Of a stretch of 64,000 nucleotides of DNA, positions 54,637-64,000 are shown piece after piece. The notes under the pieces are model-generated. The model saw only the letters and a program-made list of their open reading frames with translations. It had not been told where the DNA came from and ran no database searches. Each line of letters starts with the position of its first letter. Positions within the stretch are counted from its first letter, which is position 1. Both the position numbers and the translations under genes were made by a program. The stretch spans positions 414-64,413 of the forward strand of contig NZ_FNKN01000003.1 of the NCBI RefSeq assembly GCF_900102175.1. The letters run 5' to 3'. Source of the DNA: Microbacterium sp. cf332. GTDB lineage: Bacteria > Actinomycetota > Actinomycetes > Actinomycetales > Microbacteriaceae.

Positions 54637-56331
54637 TCAGTCGGCCGCGAGGAGCTGGTCGCGCACCTGGCGGCGCAGCACCTTGCCGATGAGGGAACGC
54701 GGCAGCTCGTCGACGGCGACGATGCGACGGGGCACCTTGTACGCCGCGAGGCGGGTACGGCAGAAGTCGCGCAGCCCCTCGGCGTCGAGTTCGGCCCCGG
54801 CGCGCAGCACGACGGCGGCGACGACCTCCTCGCCGCCCGCGTTCCGCGGCGCCGCGACGACGGCGGCCGCCTCGACGTCGGGATGCGCGTGCAGCGTGTC
54901 CTCGACCTCGCTCGGCGCGACGTTGAAGCCGCCCGTGATGATGAGCTCCTTGAGCCGGTCGACGATCGTGACGAACCCGTCGGGCGAGACGACGGCGATG
55001 TCTCCGGTGCGCAGCCAGCCGCCCGGCAGGAGTGCGTCCGCCGTCTCTTCGGGTCGCTGCCAGTAGCCCGAGAACACCTGGGGCCCGCGCAGGAGGAGCT
55101 CGCCCTCCTCGCCCGGCTCGCGGTCGACGCTCGGATCATCGGGGTCGACGACGCGGATCTCGGTGCTCGGGAACGGCACCCCGACCGTGCCGGGTCGACG
55201 CGACGGGCCGATCGGGTTCCCGAGCGCGACAGGCGAGGACTCGGTCATGCCGTACCCCTCGACGAGGAGTCCACCCGTCGTCTCCTCCCAGCGCGCGACG
55301 GTTGCGACAGGCAGGCTCATCGCCCCCGAGATGGCGAAGCGCACCCGCGACAGATCGATCGTCCCGCGGGACGCCGCCCGGGCGAGCTGGTCGTAGATGG
55401 GCGGTACGGCCGGCAGGAAGGTCGGCGGACTCTTCTTGGCTGCATCCGCCATCAGGCCCACGTCGAACTTCGGGAACAGCACGAGCTTCGCGCCTATGCT
55501 CATCGCGAACGTCAGGCAGAGCGTCATCCCGTAGGCGTGGAAGAGCGGCAGCACGCCGTAGAAGGTCTCCTCGCCCTCGACCAGACCCGGCACCCACGCC
55601 CGTCCCTGCATCGCGTTCGCGCGCAGGTTGCGGTGGGTGAGCACGGCGCCCTTGGGGATGCCGGTGGTGCCGCTCGTGTACTGAAGCAGCGCCGTGTCGT
55701 CGAGCTCGGGCCCGGGGACCCGCGTCGAGATCGGCCGGCGACCGAGCAGTTTCGTCCACGGCAGCGCGTCCTTCGCCTTCGGCGTCGCCGTCAGCTGCGC
55801 CCGCGAGGCGCGCGCTTTCGCGATCGGCAGTCGCAGCAGCAGCCGCTTGCTGCGGGGGAGCGCCGCGGTGACATCGACGCTCACGATGCGCTCGAGGCGG
55901 ACGTCGGCGGGGAAGTCGGCGATCGTGTCGACGGTCTTGTCCCACACGATCGCGAAGCGCGCTCCGTGATCCTCGAACTGGTGTCGCAGCTCCCGGGCCG
56001 TGTAGAGCGGGTTGTGCTCGACGACGATCGCTCCGAGCCGCAGCGCCGCGTAGAAGGCGACGACGTGCTGCGGGCAGTTCGGCAGGACGATCGCCACGCG
56101 GTCGCCGGCGGTCACGCCGAGGCGGCGCAGCCCTTCGGCCGCGCGGTCGACGCTGTCTCCCAGCTCGCGGTAGGTCATCGTCGCCCCGAAGAACTCCAGG
56201 GCGGTCCGGTCGCCGTGTTCGGCGACCGCGGCGGCGAGCATCTCCGGAAGGGTCTGCGTCACGTCGTCGATCTCGGCGGGGACGCCGTCGGCGTAGGCCG
56301 ACAGCCACGGGCGGGACTCGAGGGCGGTCAT
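54637..56331 (-). CDS. Long-chain fatty acid-CoA ligase (AMP-binding)
   Basis: Activates a fatty acid to its CoA ester through an acyl-AMP. The 564-residue protein has the P-loop motif LLQYTSGTTGIPKGAVLTH (about 215-235), VEGYGMTESSP, WLRTGDIAVVSPDGFV and the catalytic lysine region RSLIGKVLRR near the end. A CAGGAT box (minus, 56338-56343) lies 6 bases before the ATG. It could feed the acyl-CoA dehydrogenase nearby. Chain-length preference cannot be read. Confidence 0.93.
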   Translation of the reverse strand: MTALESRPWLSAYADGVPAEIDDVTQTLPEMLAAAVAEHGDRTALEFFGATMTYRELGDSVDRAAEGLRRLGVTAGDRVAIVLPNCPQHVVAFYAALRLGAIVVEHNPLYTARELRHQFEDHGARFAIVWDKTVDTIADFPADVRLERIVSVDVTAALPRSKRLLLRLPIAKARASRAQLTATPKAKDALPWTKLLGRRPISTRVPGPELDDTALLQYTSGTTGIPKGAVLTHRNLRANAMQGRAWVPGLVEGEETFYGVLPLFHAYGMTLCLTFAMSIGAKLVLFPKFDVGLMADAAKKSPPTFLPAVPPIYDQLARAASRGTIDLSRVRFAISGAMSLPVATVARWEETTGGLLVEGYGMTESSPVALGNPIGPSRRPGTVGVPFPSTEIRVVDPDDPSVDREPGEEGELLLRGPQVFSGYWQRPEETADALLPGGWLRTGDIAVVSPDGFVTIVDRLKELIITGGFNVAPSEVEDTLHAHPDVEAAAVVAAPRNAGGEEVVAAVVLRAGAELDAEGLRDFCRTRLAAYKVPRRIVAVDELPRSLIGKVLRRQVRDQLLAAD

Positions 56332-56392
56332 ACCCCCATCCTGCATTCCGCGGCATGCCCACCGCCGAATACGGCGCCGGACTTGCGGCGGA

Positions 56393-56424
56393 CCGCGCGA
56401 TCGTGCCAGAAGCGGATCGCGCGG
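56393..56424 (-). terminator. Stem-loop after the small exporter gene
   Basis: CCGCGCGATC and GATCGCGCGG form a perfect 10-pair stem with a 12-base loop, 14 bases downstream of the minus-strand stop at 56439. There is no U tract. It probably separates this gene from the acyl-CoA synthetase. Confidence 0.5.
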
Positions 56425-56438
56425 GGTGCGCCGCCGCG

Positions 56439-56939
56439 TCAGGTGGCGACGTAGAGCACCCCGGTGATGAAGAGCGTGATGATCGTGGTCCACAGGACGA
56501 TCGCGGCGGCCTGCCAGATCAGGACGGTGCGCGGCGGCACCCCGGTGGCCGTCAGGGCCGCGGCGGTGAACTGAGTCGGCAGCAGCAGCGGACCGAGCAG
56601 GCTGACTCCCGGCGTGCCGTAGCGGTGGTAGGCCTTCTGGAACTTCTCGTTGCGGGTCGTCTTGGGCTTCTCCGAGGTCCCGCCACGCGTCGTGACGGCC
56701 GTGCGCACCCGCGCGGCGACGAGGACGACGACGGCGACGCAGACGAAGTTGCCGATCGCGCCCGAGAGCGCCGCGACGACGGGGTGGATGCCGCCGATGA
56801 TGCCGATGCCGGCGGCCCCTTCGCCCTCGATGAAGGGCACCGCTCCCGCGAGGGCGACGATGACGGGCTGGAGGAACTCCGGCATCCGGGCCACGAGGTC
56901 TTGGAAGCCGAGGATGAGGTCTGCGATCGGGTTGGACAT
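56439..56939 (-). CDS. Putative small multidrug export family membrane protein
   Basis: A 166-residue protein with four hydrophobic helices. The FIEGEGAAGIGIIGGIHP stretch and the LLGPLLLPTQFTAAAL stretch match the Sm_multidrug_ex (PF06695-type) family, whose members are loosely tied to drug export. A soluble basic loop (about 85-105) carries RGGTSEKPKTTRNEKFQKAY. The ATG at 56939 was chosen because the conserved region starts just after it. Real substrate unknown. Confidence 0.8.
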   Translation of the reverse strand: MSNPIADLILGFQDLVARMPEFLQPVIVALAGAVPFIEGEGAAGIGIIGGIHPVVAALSGAIGNFVCVAVVVLVAARVRTAVTTRGGTSEKPKTTRNEKFQKAYHRYGTPGVSLLGPLLLPTQFTAAALTATGVPPRTVLIWQAAAIVLWTTIITLFITGVLYVAT

Positions 56940-57051
56940 GAGACCATCCCAGCCGCCCGGCGTGGTCGCCGACAGTGTCGAGGCGTCACCTCGCACCGGG
57001 AGGTTCCGTCGTCCCGCCCGTGACAAACGTCATGGTCGTACCCTGGGCCTC

Positions 57052-58311
57052 GTGAACGACCGCGAACCGCGACCGAGCCCGGCGCCGAGCAGGACCGCGC
57101 TGGCCCGAGACGTCGTCGCGACGTCGTGGTACATCGCCGTGTCGATCGTGTTCTTCACCGTCACGGCCCTCGGCATCTGGGGGCTGTGGGCGTTCATCGT
57201 GCACACGCGTCTCGAACGGCCCGCGCTCATCGCCGTCTATGCAGTGGGCGCCCTCGCCGTGCTCGTCTCGACCGTGCTCCTGCTCATTCGCTACCGGGCC
57301 GACGGCGACGTCGGCGAGGCGGACCGGCCCCCGCGCATCCGCCGCTTCCTCTCCTGGCCGGTGCTGGTGGGTGTCGCCGGGGCCCTCATGCTGGGCGCGG
57401 CGACGCTGTCGGCCCTGTTCACCGCATCCGTCCTGGCCACCGTGCTCTGCCTGGTCCGGTGGGGCCCCGGCATCCGCTGGCGCGGAGTCGTGCTCGTCGA
57501 GGTCGCACTGGTCGTACTCTGGTTCGCCGAGCGGACGCGGATCGAGTCCGCTCTGGCAGGCGTCGAGTCGATGACGTTCGCCCTGCTCGTCTTCGCCGTC
57601 GCGCTCCCCGGCTCGATCGCGCTCTCGCTGTGGTCATGGGACGTCGTGCTCGAGCTCGACCGGGCGCGCGCCACCGAGTCGCGCCTGGCCGCCACGCAAG
57701 AGCGTCTGCGACTCGCGGGCGAGCTGCACGATCTCCAGGGGCACCATCTGCAGGTCATCGCGCTGCAGCTCGAGCTCGCCGAGCGGATGCTGGAGCGCGA
57801 TCCGCGGGCCGCGGGGGAGCAGATCCGGCTGGCCCGAGCGTCGGTCGACGCGGCGCGCACCGGCACGCGCGAGCTCGCGGGACGGTTCCGCGGCGTCCCC
57901 CTGCCCGACGAGCTCGCCAACGCCGCCGACCTCCTGCGGGCCGCGGGCCTCACGGTGCGCCTCGACGTCGCCCCGGACGCCGCGCTCGCCCCCGCCGACA
58001 TCCTGGGTCCCGTCATCCGGGAGTGCACGACGAACGTTCTCAAGCACGGCGGCGGCGCGTGGGCCGAACTGCGCCTCGACCGCGACGGGGCGTTCTGGCG
58101 CGTCGCTTTCGCGAACGACCGGGGTGCGGCATCCGCACTCGGGTCGGGGGCGGGTCTCGCGGGCATCTCGCACCGCGTCGGCGTCGTCGGCGGTGACCTG
58201 CGCACGCGGCTCGACGACGATCGGTTCGCCGTCGTGGTGACGGTCCCTGCCGGCACGGCGGCATCCGTCCCGTCGTCCCGTGACGAGACGGGCGGAGGGA
58301 TGACGCGATGA
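57052..58311 (+). CDS. DesK-like sensor histidine kinase
   Basis: A 419-residue kinase with four or five membrane helices (about 20-200). A HisKA_3 helix has LAGELHDLQGHHLQVIALQL with the phosphohistidine in ELHDLQGHH, and a degenerate C-terminal ATPase domain has VIRECTTNVLKHGGG and GSGAGLAGISHRVG. TACCCT at 57039-57044 is 7 bases before the GTG. It overlaps the regulator gene in an ATGA junction. It resembles actinobacterial DesK/LiaS kinases; the signal is unknown. Confidence 0.92.
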   Translation: MNDREPRPSPAPSRTALARDVVATSWYIAVSIVFFTVTALGIWGLWAFIVHTRLERPALIAVYAVGALAVLVSTVLLLIRYRADGDVGEADRPPRIRRFLSWPVLVGVAGALMLGAATLSALFTASVLATVLCLVRWGPGIRWRGVVLVEVALVVLWFAERTRIESALAGVESMTFALLVFAVALPGSIALSLWSWDVVLELDRARATESRLAATQERLRLAGELHDLQGHHLQVIALQLELAERMLERDPRAAGEQIRLARASVDAARTGTRELAGRFRGVPLPDELANAADLLRAAGLTVRLDVAPDAALAPADILGPVIRECTTNVLKHGGGAWAELRLDRDGAFWRVAFANDRGAASALGSGAGLAGISHRVGVVGGDLRTRLDDDRFAVVVTVPAGTAASVPSSRDETGGGMTR

Positions 58312-58910
58312 TCCGCGTGCTGATCGCCGACGACGAGGACATGATCCGCTCCGCGCTCGCCGCCTTGCTGCGCCTGGAGGACGACCTCGAGGTCATCGCG
58401 GAATGCCGTGACGGCGAGACCGCCGTCACGGAGGCCCTCCGGCTGCGGCCGGATGTCTGCCTGCTCGACCTCGAGATGCCCGGCATCGACGGGGTCGAGG
58501 CCGCCGCCCGCATCCGCCAGCGCGTCCCGGCGCGTTGCGTCGTGGTCACGCGTCACGCCCGGCCCGGGGTGCTGCGCCGCGCACTCGGCGCCGGTGTCGA
58601 CGGCTTCGTGCCGAAGTCGCGTCGTGCCGACGACGTGGCCGCGGTCATCCGCGAGGTCGCCGCCGGCCGGCGGTACGTCGACCCCGAGATCGCCGCCGAC
58701 GCGCTGAGCGATGAGCGCAGCCCGCTGACCGACCGCGAGCTCGACGTGCTGCGCGCCGGGTCGCGGGGCGAGACGATCGCCGAGATCGCGGCGACGCTGC
58801 ACCTCTCGGCCGGGACCGTGCGCAACCACGTCTCCTCGGTGCTCGGAAAGCTCGGGCTCGCGACGCGTCAGCAAGCGGCGATCCTGGCGCGCGAACGCGG
58901 CTGGATCTGA
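58308..58910 (+). CDS. NarL/LuxR-family response regulator (DesR-like)
   Basis: A 200-residue regulator partnered with the kinase before it. The receiver domain has [12 protein letters not shown], phosphoacceptor Asp in [13 protein letters not shown] and Lys in DGFVPKSR. The LuxR helix-turn-helix is [20 protein letters not shown] and [17 protein letters not shown]. No obvious target gene lies nearby; the downstream sucCD has its own promoter. Confidence 0.92.
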   Translation: MIRVLIADDEDMIRSALAALLRLEDDLEVIAECRDGETAVTEALRLRPDVCLLDLEMPGIDGVEAAARIRQRVPARCVVVTRHARPGVLRRALGAGVDGFVPKSRRADDVAAVIREVAAGRRYVDPEIAADALSDERSPLTDRELDVLRAGSRGETIAEIAATLHLSAGTVRNHVSSVLGKLGLATRQQAAILARERGWI

Positions 58911-58964
58911 CTCCGGTCCCTCCATTCGGCGGGGTCCGGATGCGGGGCCGCCGGGCGCGGGTAG

Positions 58965-59000
58965 TAGGCTTTCCGATCGGGCGATCTCTCGACATCGAGA
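58965..59000 (+). promoter_or_regulatory. sucCD promoter -10 box and leader palindrome
   Basis: GTAGTAGGCT contains a TAGGCT -10 box at 58965-58970, placing the start near 58977. The leader of about 65 bases includes a 14-base palindrome TCTCGACATCGAGA (58987-59000) and the ribosome-binding sequence GAAGGA before the GTG at 59044. The palindrome could be a protein site or a small hairpin. Confidence 0.5.
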
Positions 59001-59043
59001 TTGTTCACGCCCATCACCCACCGTCGCCCAGCGAAGGATTGCA

Positions 59044-60210
59044 GTGGACCTTTACGAGTACCAGGCCCGAGACCTGTTCGAGAAGTACGAGGTGCCGGTG
59101 CTCGCCGGCATCATCGCCGACACCCCTGAGGAGGCGAAGGCGGCGGCCGAGAAGATCGGCGGCGTCGTGGTCGTCAAGGCTCAGGTCAAGACCGGAGGTC
59201 GCGGCAAGGCCGGCGGCGTCAAGGTCGCCAAGACGCCCGACGAGGCGTATGCCGCTGCCGAGGCCATCCTCGGCCTCGACATCAAGGGCCACGTCGTCCA
59301 GCGCGTGATGATCGCGCAGGGCGCCGACATCGCCGAGGAGTTCTACTTCTCGGTGCTGCTCGACCGCGCCAACCGCTCGTACCTGAGCCTGTGCTCGGTC
59401 GAGGGCGGCATGGAGATCGAGGAGCTCGCCGTCGAGCGCCCCGAGGCGCTCGCGCGCGTCGAGGTCGACCCCCTGCAGGGCATCGACAAGGCCAAGGCCG
59501 TCGAGATCGCGCAGGCCGCGAACTTCCCCGAAGACCTCGTCGAGAAGGTCTCGGACGTGTTCGTCAAGCTCTACGACGTATACAAGGGCGAGGGCGCGAC
59601 CCTCGTCGAGGTGAACCCGCTCGTCCGCACGGGCGCCGGCGACATCGTCGCGCTCGACGGCAAGGTCTCGCTCGACGAGAACGCCAGCGAGGTGCGCCAC
59701 CCCGAGCACGAGGAGCTCGAGGACAAGGGCGCCGCCGACCCGCTCGAGGCCAAGGCCAAGGAGTCGGGCCTGAACTACGTCAAGCTCGACGGCCAGGTCG
59801 GCGTCATCGGCAACGGTGCAGGGCTCGTCATGTCGACGCTCGACGTCGTCGCCTACGCCGGTGAGAAGCACGGCGGGGTCAAGCCCGCCAACTTCCTCGA
59901 CATCGGCGGCGGCGCGAACGCCCAGGTCATGGCCTCGGGTCTCGACGTCATCCTCGGCGACGAGCAGGTCAAGAGCGTCTTCGTCAACGTCTTCGGCGGC
60001 ATCACGTCGTGCGTCGCCGTGGCGGAGGGCATCGTCAAGGCGCTCGAGATCCTCGGCGACGCGGCGACCAAGCCGCTCGTCGTGCGTCTCGACGGCAACC
60101 AGGTCGACGAGGGCCGCGCGATCCTCGCCGACGCGAACCACCCGCTCGTGACGCTCGCCGCCGGTATGGACGAGGGCGCCGACAAGGCCGCCGAGCTGGC
60201 GAACGCCTGA
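59044..60210 (+). CDS. sucC: Succinyl-CoA synthetase beta subunit
   Basis: The ATP-grasp subunit that, with SucD, makes succinate and ATP from succinyl-CoA in the citric acid cycle. The 388-residue protein begins [18 protein letters not shown] and has [16 protein letters not shown] (nucleotide-binding) and the CoA-ligase part [20 protein letters not shown]. The GTG start has GAAGGA upstream. sucD follows after 27 bases with its own ribosome-binding sequence (AAAAGGA). Confidence 0.97.
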   Translation: MDLYEYQARDLFEKYEVPVLAGIIADTPEEAKAAAEKIGGVVVVKAQVKTGGRGKAGGVKVAKTPDEAYAAAEAILGLDIKGHVVQRVMIAQGADIAEEFYFSVLLDRANRSYLSLCSVEGGMEIEELAVERPEALARVEVDPLQGIDKAKAVEIAQAANFPEDLVEKVSDVFVKLYDVYKGEGATLVEVNPLVRTGAGDIVALDGKVSLDENASEVRHPEHEELEDKGAADPLEAKAKESGLNYVKLDGQVGVIGNGAGLVMSTLDVVAYAGEKHGGVKPANFLDIGGGANAQVMASGLDVILGDEQVKSVFVNVFGGITSCVAVAEGIVKALEILGDAATKPLVVRLDGNQVDEGRAILADANHPLVTLAAGMDEGADKAAELANA

Positions 60211-60237
60211 GCCCCGGACGCGAAAAGGACCAACGAC

Positions 60238-61140
<903 letters not shown>

Positions 61141-61154
61141 CGCTTCGCAACACA

Positions 61155-61190
61155 CAGAAGGGGCGGATGCTGCGGCATCCGCCCCTTCTG
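61155..61190 (+). terminator. Strong rho-independent-type hairpin after sucCD
   Basis: A perfect 16-pair stem, CAGAAGGGGCGGATGC with its complement, and a TGCG loop, beginning 14 bases after the sucD stop. The arm includes GGATGC/GCATCC, the motif frequent throughout the window. A short CGTCTCG follows instead of a U tract. Confidence 0.85.
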
Positions 61191-61211
61191 CGTCTCGCGG
61201 AGGCCGGCCCT

Positions 61212-61290
61212 CGAGTCCACCCGAACGACTCGAGCCCACCCATCACGCGCGGTGCGCAACGGGTGGGCTCGGGTGGTCGGGGTGGGCTCG
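61212..61290. repeat. Composite inverted repeat: four copies of CGAGYCCACCC
   Basis: Direct copies at 61212-61222 and 61231-61241 are mirrored by inverted copies at 61261-61271 and 61280-61290. Both pairs are spaced 8 bases apart and there is a 19-base centre, so the whole element can fold into a long hairpin. It lies between the sucD terminator and the 3' end of the convergent permease gene. Confidence 0.75.
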
Positions 61291-61323
61291 GCGCCCGCGG
61301 GCGCGCCCGCCGCGGCGGCGGGA

Positions 61324-62760
61324 TCAGGCGCCCAGGAGGGCCTCGAGGGGACCGCGGGCGAAAAAGACCACGAAGCCGGCGGCCACGACCCACAGCAGTG
61401 GACTGATCTGCTTGACCCGGCCCGACAGGGCGTTCACCAGCACCCACGAGACGAAGCCCGCGCCGATGCCGTTGGCGATCGAGTAGGTCAGCGGCATCAC
61501 GGTCGCGGTGAGGAACACCGGCAGCAGCACGCGGAAGTCCGTGAGGTCGATGTGCGCGATCTGCGAGAGCATCATGGCGCCGACGATGACGAGTGCGGCG
61601 GCGGCGACCTCGGTCGGCACGATCGACGTCAGCGGCGTGAAGAACATCGCCAGCAGGAAGACGAGGCCCGTCACAACGTTGGCGAGACCGGTGCGCGCAC
61701 CCTCGCCGATGCCCGAGCCCGACTCGACGAACACCGTGGCCGACGACGAGCTCGTCGCGCCTCCCGCGATCGCGCCGACACCCTCGACGATCAGGGCCGA
61801 CTTGATGCGCGGGAAGTCGCCCTTCGCGTCGGCGAGGTTCGCCTCCTTCGCGAGGCCCGTCATCGTGCCCATCGCATCGAAGAAGTTCGAGAACACCAGC
61901 GTGAACACGAGCATGACGAGGGTCACGATGCTGACCTTGCCGAGGTCGAAGCCGAAGTCGACGGCGCCGATGAGGCTGAGGTCGGGCACGCTCACGGGCG
62001 AGCCCGACAGGGCGGGGACCGTCAGTCCCCAGCCTCCCGGGTTCTCCGTCGCGGCGCCGAGGTGCCAGATCGCCTCGACGACGATCGACAGCACGGTTCC
62101 GGTGACGATGCCGATCAGCATCCCGCCCTTGACCTTGCGGGCGACGAGGATGCCGGTCAGCAGCAGGGTGATGACGAACATCAGCGTCGGGACCGAGGCG
62201 ACCGAGCCGCCGACGCCGAGCCCGACCGGGGGAGAGGCTTCGCCGGTCGAGGTCACGAAGCCGGAGTTGACGAAGCCGATGAAGGCGATGAAGAGACCGA
62301 TGGCCACCGTGATAGCGAGCTTGAGCTGCACGGGGACGGCGTCGAAGATGAGCTTGCGCAGGCCGGTCGCGGCGAGCAGCACGATGATGACGCCGTTGAT
62401 CATGACCAGGGCCATGGCCTCGGCCCACGTGACCTCGCCGACGACGCCGAAGGCGACGAAGGCGTTGATCCCGAGACCGGCCGCGAAGGCGAAGGGGAGA
62501 CGCGTGATGACGCCGAACAGGATCGTCATGACACCCGCGGTCAGCGCGGTCGCCGCGCTCACCGCGGCGAAGTCGAGGGTGGTGCCGGCTACATCGGGCT
62601 TGCCCGACAGGATGATCGGGTTCAGGATCACGATGTACGCCATCGTGACGAAGGTCACGAGGCCGCCGCGGACCTCGGTGCCGATGGTCGAGCCGCGCCG
62701 GCTGATGTCGAAGAAGCGATCGATGGCGCTCTGAGGCGCGCGGGAATGGGTGGTGCTCAC
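61324..62760 (-). CDS. NCS2-family (AzgA-type) purine permease
   Basis: A 478-residue proton symporter for adenine, guanine or hypoxanthine. About 12-14 hydrophobic helices are visible. Family hallmarks are TFVTMAYIVILNPIIL near the start, FAFAAGLGINAFVAF, FSNFFDAMGTMTGLA and VESGSGIGEGARTGLANVV. The GTG at 62760 has GGAGG 5 bases upstream and TACCGT (minus, 62777-62782) as a likely -10 box. Uracil or xanthine is less likely, judging from the AzgA-like motifs. Confidence 0.93.
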   Translation of the reverse strand: MSTTHSRAPQSAIDRFFDISRRGSTIGTEVRGGLVTFVTMAYIVILNPIILSGKPDVAGTTLDFAAVSAATALTAGVMTILFGVITRLPFAFAAGLGINAFVAFGVVGEVTWAEAMALVMINGVIIVLLAATGLRKLIFDAVPVQLKLAITVAIGLFIAFIGFVNSGFVTSTGEASPPVGLGVGGSVASVPTLMFVITLLLTGILVARKVKGGMLIGIVTGTVLSIVVEAIWHLGAATENPGGWGLTVPALSGSPVSVPDLSLIGAVDFGFDLGKVSIVTLVMLVFTLVFSNFFDAMGTMTGLAKEANLADAKGDFPRIKSALIVEGVGAIAGGATSSSSATVFVESGSGIGEGARTGLANVVTGLVFLLAMFFTPLTSIVPTEVAAAALVIVGAMMLSQIAHIDLTDFRVLLPVFLTATVMPLTYSIANGIGAGFVSWVLVNALSGRVKQISPLLWVVAAGFVVFFARGPLEALLGA

Positions 62761-62839
62761 AAAATCCTCCGAGAAGACGGTAGCGCCCCGCGCGCCTCCG
62801 TCCGACACGCACAGGCTCGCTGGGTAGGGTCGATCAGGC

Positions 62840-64000
62840 ATGAACCGCCTGCTCGTCTCCCTCCTCTCCGCCTTCGACGCCCTCGTCGCGGTGGCCGTCG
62901 GCGTTGTCGCCGCGCTCGCTCCGCTGACCGTGCTGTGGGCCGTCGCCCTCGGCGGCGGGGCGGACTGGTCGATGCTGTGGCCGGCGTCGGTGCGCCTGTG
63001 GCAGTTCGGCAATCTCGTTCCGGTGCAGATCACGCTGCCCCAGGAGTACGCCGTCGCGACCGGCATCGCCGCCGACGCGCTCTCGTTCTCGGTCTCGCTC
63101 GCGCCGCTCGCCGTCGCCGCGCTCATCGCCCTCTTCGCGGCACGCTCGGGCGGTCGCGCTTCCACCGCCGGCGCCGGCCTCACCGGGGTGGCGGCGAGCG
63201 GGGTCACCGTCGCCGTGCTGGCCGCCGTGCTCGCAGCGACGGCGCAGACGCCCTTCGCGACCGTGGAGACCTGGCAGGCCGTGCTCCTGCCCACCCTGGT
63301 CTTCGCGGTGCCGGCGCTCCTCGGCGCGGTCGCGCGCGCCTGGCGCGACGGCGACGACGGCCCCATCGACGCCGTCTTCGTGCAGCTCGACCGGCGAGGG
63401 TACGCCGCGGCCGTGTCGGCCGGGGCGCGGGGCCTCGCGATCGCGGTGACGGGGTTCATCGCCGTGGGCGCCCTGCTCGTCGGCATCGCGACGCTGGCTC
63501 GCGGGGGAGAGATCGTCTCACTGTTCCAGGCCGCCAACGTCGACGTCATCGGGGCGACCGCACTGACCGTGGGTCAGGCCGCCTACCTGCCCACCCTCAT
63601 CGTCTGGGGCGGCGCCTTCGCCGCCGGTCCCGGGTTCGTCCTCGGCGCCGGGTCGACCGTCGCCGCGTCGGGCACGCAGCTCGGCGTCGTGCCCGGCATC
63701 CCGGTGCTCGGGGCGATCCCCCCGGTCACACCTCCGGCCCTCCTGCTCGTGGCGCTGCTCTTCGTCGGCGCGGGCTTCATCGCCGGGTTCGCCGCCCGCC
63801 GCCGGCTGCCGGTCGGCGCTTCGGCATCCGCGGCCGAGCCCGTGACGCCGCGCCTGATCGCGCTCGCCGTCGTCATGGTGGGCGGAGGGCTCGTCGTGGC
63901 GCTGCTCGCTCTGCTGGCGTCCGGCGCGCTCGGTCCGGGACGCCTCGCCGAGATCGGCCCGCCCGTCGGCGCTGTTGGGCTCGCGTTCGCGGTCGAGGTG
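62840..64000 (+). CDS. DUF6350-family membrane protein (3' end outside window)
   Basis: The frame runs from the ATG at 62840 for 387 codons to the window edge with no stop. At least eight hydrophobic helices are visible, starting LVAVAVGVVAALAPLTVLWA, with family-like VRLWQFGNLVPVQI and YAVATGIAADALSF near residues 50-80. In actinobacteria this gene lies between sucCD and purN-purH, matching this place; it is sometimes called cell division protein PerM without proof. TAGGGT at 62825-62830 lies 9 bases before the ATG (leaderless). Function unknown. Confidence 0.85.
   Translation, partial: MNRLLVSLLSAFDALVAVAVGVVAALAPLTVLWAVALGGGADWSMLWPASVRLWQFGNLVPVQITLPQEYAVATGIAADALSFSVSLAPLAVAALIALFAARSGGRASTAGAGLTGVAASGVTVAVLAAVLAATAQTPFATVETWQAVLLPTLVFAVPALLGAVARAWRDGDDGPIDAVFVQLDRRGYAAAVSAGARGLAIAVTGFIAVGALLVGIATLARGGEIVSLFQAANVDVIGATALTVGQAAYLPTLIVWGGAFAAGPGFVLGAGSTVAASGTQLGVVPGIPVLGAIPPVTPPALLLVALLFVGAGFIAGFAARRRLPVGASASAAEPVTPRLIALAVVMVGGGLVVALLALLASGALGPGRLAEIGPPVGAVGLAFAVEV

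Overview
The window is about 70% G+C chromosomal DNA from a high-GC actinobacterium. Gene content and order point to Microbacteriaceae, most likely Microbacterium or a close relative. The evidence is the tlyA-nadK-recN / pyrG-nudix-xerD-parA-scpAB-rluB-tyrA-cmk-der order, sucCD followed by a DUF6350 gene, two copies of the Microbacteriaceae-typical DUF7882 small protein, and heavy use of GGATGC/GCATCC inside genes. This taxonomic call is inferred from remembered gene order and protein families, not from a database search.

Layout. 1-16093 is one long plus-strand run of housekeeping genes, mostly with 1-8 base overlaps: a repeat-linker protein cut by the window edge, a NagD-like HAD phosphatase, a 65-aa protein, tlyA, nadK, recN, pyrG, an ADP-ribose pyrophosphatase, xerD, a VKOR-like membrane protein, parA, scpA, scpB, an rluB-type pseudouridine synthase, tyrA, cmk and der. 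It combines chromosome segregation (ParA/ScpAB/XerD), repair, nucleotide supply and translation functions. 16195-20748 holds a GNAT enzyme, a Nudix-NYN fusion, a DUF2809 membrane protein and a biotin uptake locus (BioQ-type TetR repressor divergent from bioY-bioM-bioN, with a textbook double operator between them). 20761-24374 (minus) encodes class III ribonucleotide reductase (nrdD/nrdG, with paired NrdR-like boxes) and a Bax-inhibitor-1 family protein. 24533-30485 has a glycerophosphodiester phosphodiesterase, two orphan histidine kinases and an ABC transporter pair.

30501-34655 is the least conserved stretch: an AraC regulator, two DUF7882 paralogues around a 69-aa protein, a membrane fatty-acid desaturase with an uncertain start, two small hypothetical genes and an odd 72-nt tRNA with a CAU anticodon. 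34719-38689 is a LiaFSR-like envelope-stress module (PspC membrane protein, PspC-fused kinase, LuxR-type regulator). 38805-47167 carries pcrA, an SseB-family gene, a split non-homologous end-joining pair (LigD-type polymerase and LigC-type ligase), a ThrE exporter and an AI-2E family transporter. 47372-56939 has a secreted alkaline phosphatase, a DUF916 surface protein, a glutaryl-CoA-dehydrogenase-like enzyme with a strong operator, a GNAT, a TetR, an FAD-Rieske oxidoreductase, an acyl-CoA synthetase and a small exporter. 57052-64000 has a DesK-like two-component pair, sucCD, an NCS2 purine permease and the start of a DUF6350 gene.

Regulation. Many genes have a TANNNT-type -10 box 6-9 bases before the start codon, so leaderless mRNA appears common here, and this was used to choose several starts. 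No stretch over 300 bases lacks a gene; the largest gaps (23285-23477 and 47168-47371) are described as regulatory features. I saw no insertion sequence, prophage, CRISPR array, rRNA or replication origin. I did not find an obviously new multi-gene system. The most unusual items are the Nudix-NYN fusion, the aberrant tRNA, the DUF7882 cluster with an antisense promoter, and several sharp operators and repeat elements.
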